Positions 9,360-13,734 of a stretch of DNA of 13,734 nt are shown piece by piece. How positions within the stretch are numbered: the stretch's first letter is position 1; each line of letters starts with the position of its first letter. Source of the stretch: Rhodospirillaceae bacterium (lineage in GTDB: Bacteria > Pseudomonadota > Alphaproteobacteria > Rhodospirillales > Magnetovibrionaceae); the NCBI GenBank assembly GCA_002401565.1, contig NVTL01000007.1, positions 43,689-57,422 on the forward strand, given 5' to 3'. The position numbers were made by a program, and so were the translations under genes. The notes beneath the pieces were generated by a model. The model did not search any database. It was given only the letters and a program-made list of their open reading frames with translations, and had not been told where the DNA came from.

Positions 9360-9824
9360 ATGACCCTTTCCCCTGGCGACATCGCCCCCGCTTTTGATCT
9401 GCCCACCGATGGCGATGGGCAACTTGCTCTTTGTGATCTTAAGGGCAAAAAGGTTGTGCTGTATTTTTACCCCCGCGATTCCACGCCCGGCTGCACCACC
9501 GAAAGCAATGATTTCACCGACCTGCATGACCAGTTTTCCGACGCCAATACCGTGATCGTCGGAGCCAGCAAAGACAGCGTCAAACGGCACAACAATTTCA
9601 AAGCCAAATACGAATTTCCGTTCACGTTGGTTTCCGACGAAGAAGGTGTGTTGTGCGAAGCTTACGGCGTTTGGGTGTTGAAGAAAAACTATGGCAAAGA
9701 ATATATGGGCATTGAACGGTCCACATTCCTGATCGACGAAGACGGCAAGATTTTAGAAGTCTGGCGCAAGGTCCGCGTGAAAGAGCATGCTCAAAAAGTG
9801 CTCACAGCCGTTCAAGCGCTGTGA
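9360..9824 (+). CDS. bcp: thioredoxin-dependent peroxiredoxin, Bcp/PrxQ type
   Basis: This cytoplasmic peroxidase reduces hydrogen peroxide and organic hydroperoxides. At 154 residues it has the usual length of the family. The peroxidatic cysteine is C45 in the motif YPRDSTPGCTTE. In E. coli Bcp a resolving cysteine lies five residues later (C50); here position 50 is Asn. Two other cysteines are C25 and one in VLCEAYGVW, and the latter is also common in Bcp. The protein may therefore work as a 1-Cys enzyme or resolve through another partner. ATG 9360 has AGGA at 9345-9348 with 11 nt spacing and follows the glnE stop by 15 nt. Its TGA overlaps the start of the next gene, so the two are likely translationally coupled. 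Confidence 0.96.
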   Translation: MTLSPGDIAPAFDLPTDGDGQLALCDLKGKKVVLYFYPRDSTPGCTTESNDFTDLHDQFSDANTVIVGASKDSVKRHNNFKAKYEFPFTLVSDEEGVLCEAYGVWVLKKNYGKEYMGIERSTFLIDEDGKILEVWRKVRVKEHAQKVLTAVQAL

Positions 9825-10612
9825 GCCTGCCATCGACCCTAACCGAGGCTGCCTGTGGCGTTATGGGCGCCCCCGATCCCGCCGAAAAAGTGCGTCTGAC
9901 ATATTTATATGCAAAGGCTTGGCAAGCGGGTGAAATTTCTAAACTGGGTAATTCAGCCCCGCCCGACCGTCCGGGTCGTCCGCCAAAACCGCAACTGTGC
10001 AGTCCCGCCGACATGCCCAAACGATCCAAGGGTTCGGGCAAACGGCGCACCGCGTTAATCCACGCCATCGCCCATATTGAACTGAACGCTATCGATTTGG
10101 CGTGGGACGCGGTGGCGCGGTTTGTGGACGAAGATTTCCCCAAGGCGTTCAGCGACGATTGGGTTCAGGTCGCCGTGGATGAAGCTAAACATTTCGAAAT
10201 GTTGGTGGCAAGGCTTAAAGAATTAGACGCCCATTACGGTGATTTCCCGGCCCACGATGGCTTATGGGAAGCCGCCTTAACCACCCGCAACGATGTTTTG
10301 GATCGCATGGTTTTGGTGCCCATGGCGTTGGAAGCGCGTGGTTTAGACACCACCCCCGCGACGGTTGATCGCTTAAAATCCAACAACGACATAGCCACCG
10401 CCGACATCATGGCAAAAATTGCCGATTATGAAGTTTCCCACGTGGCGGCGGGGGTGCGTTGGTTTGAATATATCTGTGAAAAACGCGGACTTGATCCTGT
10501 TCCCACCTTCAAAACCCGCATCACCAAAACTTTAAAAGGCCGCTTAAAACCACCCTTTAATCATGTGGCACGAGACCTAGCGGGCATGAACCGAGCCTAT
10601 TATGAAGCGTAA
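9821..10612 (+). CDS. DUF455 family ferritin-like protein
   Basis: The 263-residue protein belongs to the DUF455 (PF04305) ferritin-like group, whose function is not established. Carboxylate and histidine residues fall in the pattern of a four-helix di-iron protein. E87 lies in HAIAHIE, then come E121-A-K-H124, E171, and E204-V-S-H207 in the last helix. DTTPATVDRLKS between the third and fourth ligands is a typical family segment. No signal peptide or membrane segment is visible, so it should be cytoplasmic. The GTG start at 9821 shares bases with the TGA of the peroxiredoxin gene (GTGA, 4-nt overlap). Shared expression with a peroxidase suggests a role in iron, oxygen or peroxide chemistry; this is inference from context. 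Confidence 0.92.
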   Translation: MSLPSTLTEAACGVMGAPDPAEKVRLTYLYAKAWQAGEISKLGNSAPPDRPGRPPKPQLCSPADMPKRSKGSGKRRTALIHAIAHIELNAIDLAWDAVARFVDEDFPKAFSDDWVQVAVDEAKHFEMLVARLKELDAHYGDFPAHDGLWEAALTTRNDVLDRMVLVPMALEARGLDTTPATVDRLKSNNDIATADIMAKIADYEVSHVAAGVRWFEYICEKRGLDPVPTFKTRITKTLKGRLKPPFNHVARDLAGMNRAYYEA

Positions 10613-10615
10613 TGC

Positions 10616-10644
10616 TTGAAAACTTGTGTGTGCGGGAGTAAAAA
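10616..10644 (+). promoter_or_regulatory. possible sigma-70 promoter before the fliL-family gene
   Basis: TTGAAA (10616-10621, five of six matches to the -35 box) is spaced 17 nt from TAAAAC (10639-10644, four of six to the -10 box). It lies just after the DUF455 stop and about 30 nt before the fliL start. It would allow the gene to be expressed apart from the upstream operon. A chance match is possible. Confidence 0.3.
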
Positions 10645-10674
10645 CAATCATACATTTTTTTGACGGATACCCGC

Positions 10675-11265
10675 ATGAGCGATAAACCCAAAGACGACAA
10701 AGCCGAAGACAAGGCCGTAGATAAAGCCGTGGACCCTGAACTGGAAGATACGGACGAAAGTGCCGAGTCCGATCCGGACGCAGAGTCTAAAGAAGAAGAA
10801 AAAAAACCGGGCCTGAAAGACAAACTGGCGGCCCATAAAGTCATGGTTTTTTCTGTGCTGTTTTTGGTCATCATTGCCGGCACCGTGGCGGGTCTTTATT
10901 TCACGGGCAAGTTCACCGCGAAAAAGCCTCATGAGATTAGTTTGGCTTTACCCGATGCGGCTGTGTTTCATGAAATCCCCAAAGTCACCGTCGATTTAAA
11001 ACCTTCGCCCAAACACCCACGCCCGTTTATTCGTTTGGTGATGCAGGTTGAATTACAAGGCGAAACGGCCAAAACCGCCTTTATTGAACGCGAAGCCAAG
11101 ATTTTGGATGGCATGCAAACCCACTTGCGCACCTTAACAGTGCCGGAATTGCAAGACACCGATGGCACCCAACGTTTGCGCACAGACCTGTTGATGGTGA
11201 TCAACAACGTGATCCGTCCCGAACGCGCGATCACCGTTTATTATAAAGAAATCATGATCCGCTAA
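10675..11265 (+). CDS. fliL: FliL family protein (flagellar basal body-associated)
   Basis: FliL is a single-pass inner membrane protein that surrounds the flagellar stator and supports motor function. This 196-residue protein has a highly charged cytoplasmic tail rich in Lys, Asp and Glu (residues 1-55). A membrane helix follows at about 56-76 (VMVFSVLFLVIIAGTVAGLYF), then a periplasmic domain. The latter shows the FliL pattern PFIRLVMQVEL, LRTLTVPELQDTDGTQRLRTDLL and a final VYYKEIMIR. ATG 10675 has GGA at 10665-10667 with 7 nt spacing and is preferred over an in-frame TTG at 10660 inside a T-run. No other flagellar gene is in view, so it may be a stand-alone paralogue, and the symbol gives the family only. 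Its stop lies 6 bp from the end of prfB. Confidence 0.85.
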   Translation: MSDKPKDDKAEDKAVDKAVDPELEDTDESAESDPDAESKEEEKKPGLKDKLAAHKVMVFSVLFLVIIAGTVAGLYFTGKFTAKKPHEISLALPDAAVFHEIPKVTVDLKPSPKHPRPFIRLVMQVELQGETAKTAFIEREAKILDGMQTHLRTLTVPELQDTDGTQRLRTDLLMVINNVIRPERAITVYYKEIMIR

Positions 11266-11271
11266 GGCTGC

Positions 11272-12400
11272 TTAGTCGATATCTTCGACCGCTCCGCCGC
11301 CGCCTTTAACGCGGTGCGCCAACGCGGCTTCCATAAACTGATCCAAGTCTCCGTCCAAAACCGCACTGGTGTTTGATGTTTCCACACCCGTGCGCAGGTC
11401 TTTGACCATTTGATAAGGTTGCAATACGTAGGAACGAATTTGATGGCCCCAACCGATATCGGTTTTGGCATTGTGTTCGGCTTGGGATACTTCTTCGCGG
11501 CGGCGCAGTTCGGCTTCGTACAAACGCGCATTCAACATTTTATAAGCGGCCGCCCGGTTTTTATGTTGCGACCGATCGTTTTGACATTGCACCACAATGC
11601 CCGATGGAATGTGCGTGATGCGTACGGCAGAATCGGTTTTATTGATGTGCTGACCGCCCGCACCAGAAGCCCGGTACGTATCAACCCGCAAGTCTTTGTC
11701 GTCATAAGTCACGTCGATATCATCATCAATTTCGGGATACACCCAAACGGATGAAAAACTGGTGTGACGCCGTGCACTGGAATCAAACGGCGATATACGC
11801 ACCAAACGGTGCACGCCGGATTCAGTTTTTGCCCAGCCATAGGCATTTTCGCCGGAAATTTTGATGGTCACGGATTTGATGCCGGTTTCTTCGCCGGGGC
11901 TTTCTTCCAACCATTCGGTTTTATACCCGTGCTGATCGGCCCACCGCACATACATGCGCGTGATCATTTCCGCCCAGTCTTGGGCTTCGGTGCCGCCGGC
12001 CCCCGCGTGGACTTCCAGGTAACAATTGTTGGCATCGGCTTCGCCCGACAACAAGGTTTGAAGCTCGGCCTTTCCGGCGCGTGCCTTGGCGTCTTGCAAA
12101 GTGGCTTCGGCGTCTTTGATGATCTCTTGGTCGTCTTCTAATTCGCCCATTTCAATCAGTTCAACACTGTCGTCCAGATCGCTTTGCAATCCATCCACTT
12201 CCTTGATTAAACCGTCAAGTTTGGTGCGTTCTTTCATCAAGGCCTGAGCCTTGGTCGCATCGTTCCAAAGTTCTGGGTCTTCGGATAACGCGTTTAATTC
12301 GTCCAGCCGGACAACCGCCTGATCATAGTCAAAGATGCCTCCTCAACAGTTCAATCGACTGTTTGAGGTCTTCAGTAACCGTTTCAATCTCAGCCCGCAT
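11272..12400 (-). CDS. prfB: peptide chain release factor 2, with programmed +1 frameshift
   Basis: RF2 reads UGA and UAA stop codons and releases the peptide from the ribosome. The gene begins at ATG 12400 with AAGGA (12414-12410) 9 nt upstream. It reads 23 codons ([14 protein letters not shown] through LLRRHL) and meets an in-frame TGA at 12331-12329. Skipping T12331 and continuing with GAC (12330-12328) gives one continuous RF2 of 375 residues ending at TAA 11274-11272. The stop-recognition tripeptide SPF is at about residues 203-205, and GGQ, which acts in the peptidyl-transferase centre, is at about 248-250; both match E. coli RF2 spacing. Reading from 12240 alone would miss the N-terminal about 53 residues. 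It is the likely downstream partner of the PBP gene, from which it is separated by a 577-bp repeat-bearing gap. Confidence 0.97.
12328..12343 (-). promoter_or_regulatory. prfB programmed +1 frameshift site
   Basis: The minus strand reads AGGAGGCATCTTTGAC. AGGAGG (12343-12338) is the internal Shine-Dalgarno-like stimulator, CTT (12334-12332) the slippery codon, TGA (12331-12329) the in-frame stop, and C12328 the weak-stop context. The arrangement matches the well-studied E. coli prfB site, here with an even stronger Shine-Dalgarno core. It is an autoregulatory device: low RF2 gives a slow stop at TGA, more frameshifting and more RF2. Confidence 0.96.
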
Positions 12401-12483
12401 GGGGAAACGTCCTTATGTGGTGAAGTGTGCTTATGCGTTTGTAACGGTTAGCAAGGATTCGAGCAAGTGCAGGACGTTTTTTT

Positions 12484-12565
12484 AATTTGGGGAATTTGGG
12501 GACAGCATACTTATTAAAACCCCAGCGTATCAGTTTAGCGTAATTGGTATACTGTCCCCGGAATT
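12484..12565. repeat. inverted GGGGACAG repeat pair
   Basis: GGGGACAGCATAC (12498-12510) is inverted as GTATACTGTCCCC (12547-12559). The arms match at 12 of 13 positions, with a 36-nt interior. A tandem 9-bp duplication, AATTTGGGG twice (12484-12492 and 12493-12501), abuts the left arm, and GGAATT follows the right arm. From memory, such GGGGACAG/CTGTCCCC pairs resemble repeats found around REP-associated Y1 transposase genes; no transposase gene is present here. Confidence 0.6.
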
Positions 12566-12587
12566 GGAAATTGCTTTGAGTATGCGG

Positions 12588-12725
12588 TCAATAATAACCA
12601 TTGTTATAATCATCAATGAACTCAACAGGGAAAGTCGTTCCATCGCCGGCCTTATAGACCTTTGTCTTCCCTTTGTATGTGATCTCAATGTCCTCAGTCG
12701 CGCGGTATATTCTGGGGACAGTGGA
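12588..12725 (-). pseudogene. probable 3' remnant of an unrecognised gene
   Basis: On the minus strand an open frame of about 45 codons runs from an upstream in-frame TAG (12728-12726) to TGA at 12590-12588. It has no ATG, GTG or TTG start. Its translation has a natural protein-like make-up: RIYRATEDIEITYKGKT, then KVYKAGDGTTFPVEF and IDDYNNGYY. A copy of the CTGTCCCC repeat sits at its 5' side, as if the rest of the gene had been cut away there. I do not recognise the family. It could also be a chance open frame. Confidence 0.35.
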
Positions 12726-12726
12726 C
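12707..12726 (-). repeat. third copy of the CTGTCCCC repeat
   Basis: Read on the minus strand, CACTGTCCCCAGAATATACC resembles the right arm at 12547-12565, sharing CTGTCCCC, then A or G, then GAAT. With the two arms at 12498-12559 this makes three copies of one motif within about 230 bp. They bracket the gene remnant. Confidence 0.55.
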
Positions 12727-12835
12727 TAATTAGATTGCTCTCTCCAGTATTTACAACCTATAGCTACACCACAACTCGTCTCGCTCGCATTGTTGTTTCT
12801 GGTGTTTCTCACCATTGCAAATGCTTAAAAGATGT

Positions 12836-12894
12836 TTGGATTCCCGCCTGCGCGGGAATGACGGAGAGGGTTGGGAATATGACGGAGAGGGTTG
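12836..12894. repeat. REP-like palindrome with tandem repeat tail
   Basis: An 8-bp perfect stem, ATTCCCGC (12840-12847) and GCGGGAAT (12852-12859), with loop CTGC is followed by GACGG. This is the dispersed intergenic repeat that is often mistranslated as 'WIPACAGMT' or, on the other strand, 'VIPAQAGIQ'. Its tail ATGACGGAGAGGGTTG (12858-12873) is repeated exactly at 12879-12894, 21 nt later. The second copy is preceded by GGGAAT plus an extra AT, suggesting a partial duplication of the element's right side. Confidence 0.8.
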
Positions 12895-12977
12895 CAAACG
12901 ACTTACTAGGTTCTGTCAGCATGGCACGCCAACTAGGCACCATTGAGGCCTCGGCCCACCAACCTCCGAGGGGGTTA

Positions 12978-13733
12978 TTAATACAGTCCGCCCGTTCCTG
13001 TCGTTGGGGCTTCGTTTGTGCCTTCGATTGATCCCGGAATACCTGAAAATTCTTGGCCGATGACTTGGGTGGTTGAGGTTGGCACGGTTCCGGGTTTGAA
13101 GGCTTCTTGAATCCAGTTGCGTTCCCCCACGCGTACGGGCAGGCCCGTGGTGGCATTCACCCGGACCAGCAAAATACCCGGCGGAATTCGGAACGGAATG
13201 GCGGGGGAATCAGCCAGCGCACCTTTCATAAAATCGGTCCAGATGGGCAAGGCCACCGAAGCGCCCTGTTCGTTTTTGCCCAACGATCTGGGTACGTCAA
13301 ATCCGGTAAAAACACCCACGGCTAAATCCGGCGAAAAGCCGATAAACCACGCGTCACGCCCGTCGTTCGTCGTCCCGGTTTTACCGCCCAACGGTTTGCC
13401 CACGGCTTTGGCGCGACGTCCGGTGCCGCGTTGTATGGTGCCTTCCAACATGGACACCATTTGATAGGCGCTGGCGGGGTCGGTCAGTTGTTTGCGCAGG
13501 TCGGGAATTTCCGGCACGGCTTGGCCCGTCCACGCCATGGCGTCGCAACCTTTGCACGGACGTTGGTCGTGTTTATAGATGGTGATGCCGTTGCGATCTT
13601 GGATACGATCAATAAAGGTCGGGTGGATTTCTTTGCCGCCGTTGACCAATTCACCATAGCCCGCCGTCAGCCTTAACAACGTGGTTTCCCCGGCGCCCAA
13701 GCTCATCGCCAATTGTGGGGACAAATTATCAAT
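12978..13733 (-). CDS. mrcA: penicillin-binding protein 1A-type, C-terminal part (5' end outside window)
   Basis: Class A PBPs polymerise and cross-link peptidoglycan at the periplasmic face of the inner membrane. Only the last 251 codons are here, and the frame is open through the right edge (IDNLSPQLAMSLGAGETT). They cover the end of the transpeptidase domain. It includes the third catalytic motif KTGTT (Lys-Thr-Gly codons 13382-13374), followed by NDGRDAWFIGFSPDLAVGVF and ending with SVALPIWTDFM. LAMSLGAGETTLLRLTAGYG is also a PBP1A hallmark. The segment HDQRPCKGC has a Cys-x-x-Cys pair seen in alphaproteobacterial PBP1A. The glycosyltransferase domain and the SxxK serine lie outside. The tail after IQEAF is low-complexity (Thr, Gly, Pro rich). 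prfB lies downstream on the same strand. Confidence 0.94.
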   Translation of the reverse strand: MDNLSPQLAMSLGAGETTLLRLTAGYGELVNGGKEIHPTFIDRIQDRNGITIYKHDQRPCKGCDAMAWTGQAVPEIPDLRKQLTDPASAYQMVSMLEGTIQRGTGRRAKAVGKPLGGKTGTTNDGRDAWFIGFSPDLAVGVFTGFDVPRSLGKNEQGASVALPIWTDFMKGALADSPAIPFRIPPGILLVRVNATTGLPVRVGERNWIQEAFKPGTVPTSTTQVIGQEFSGIPGSIEGTNEAPTTGTGGLY

Positions 13734-13734
13734 C

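Larger units (their letters stand above)
12401..12977. other. 577-bp gap without an intact gene, between PBP and prfB
   Basis: This stretch holds the prfB ribosome binding site (12414-12410), the three CTGTCCCC repeats, the gene remnant and the REP-like element. At its right side a 6-bp inverted repeat CCTCGG/CCGAGG (12949-12954 and 12966-12971) lies just after the PBP stop, but no T-run follows on the minus strand, so I do not call it a terminator. 12728-12835 shows no feature I recognise. Confidence 0.7.

Noticed and set aside
10566..10582. TGGCAC resembling the -24 box of a sigma-54 promoter before fliL
   Set aside because: The expected -12 TTGC at the right spacing is absent, and the site lies within the DUF455 coding sequence.
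12438..12466. Possible prfB promoter on the minus strand (TTGCTC, 17 nt, TACAAA)
   Set aside because: The -35 box matches only three of six bases and the -10 box four of six; not better than chance in this stretch.
12450..12490. Possible terminator ending in seven T (12477-12483)
   Set aside because: No stable stem precedes the T-run on the plus strand.
12949..12971. Inverted repeat after the PBP stop as its terminator
   Set aside because: The stem is only 6 bp with an 11-nt loop, and no T-run follows on the minus strand.
12564..13031. Plus-strand open frame of 155 codons in the prfB-PBP gap
   Set aside because: It reads through the REP-like palindrome as WIPACAGMTERV and into the PBP gene on the other strand. 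Composition is poor and it has no ribosome site; it is an artefact of the repeat.
12809..13156. Minus-strand open frame of 115 codons containing VIPAQAGIQ
   Set aside because: This is the other-strand reading of the same dispersed repeat, fused to an out-of-frame shadow of the PBP gene.

Overview
The window looks like chromosomal DNA of an alphaproteobacterium with moderate GC. The evidence is gene content and protein style: a two-domain GlnE, a YhdP/AsmA-like protein with the alphaproteobacterial 'SGPVS..FLTPY' N-terminus, a FliL-family protein, a DUF455 ferritin-like protein, and prfB downstream of a class A penicillin-binding protein. I infer a Rhodospirillales-like lineage but cannot name a genus. 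Most genes are recognisable housekeeping genes. The less ordinary content lies in two gene-free stretches (293-544 and 12401-12977) and in a few gene-level details.

Layout. 2-292 (+): 3' end of an alpha/beta hydrolase gene, closed by a very strong intrinsic terminator. 293-544: no gene, but direct and inverted repeats and small GCGAA-type hairpins. anmK (-) and tyrS (+) are divergent at 545-2941. tyrS runs convergently into a long AsmA/YhdP-like envelope gene (-, 2934-6287), overlapping it by 8 bp. That gene diverges from glnE (+, 6360-9344). glnE is followed 15 nt later by a Bcp/PrxQ peroxiredoxin gene, whose TGA overlaps the GTG start of a DUF455 gene (+, 9821-10612). A fliL-family gene follows (+, 10675-11265), ending 6 bp from the convergent prfB (-, 11272-12400). 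prfB carries an intact programmed +1 frameshift site, so its first 24 codons are in another frame. 12401-12977 has no intact gene and holds repeats and a probable gene remnant. The 3' end of a PBP1A-type gene (-) runs off the right edge.

How the genes fit together. anmK (recycling of anhydro-MurNAc), the PBP1A (peptidoglycan synthesis) and the AsmA-like protein (inner to outer membrane lipid traffic) all serve the envelope. tyrS and prfB serve translation. GlnE sets glutamine synthetase activity in response to nitrogen. The glnE, bcp and DUF455 genes look co-transcribed, pairing a peroxidase with a probable di-iron protein of unknown function.

I found no CRISPR array, tRNA, rRNA, intact transposase or obvious new multi-gene system. 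The best leads for something undescribed are the GGGGACAG repeat cluster with its gene remnant between prfB and the PBP gene, the hairpin-rich repeats at 330-530, and the peroxiredoxin/DUF455 pair.
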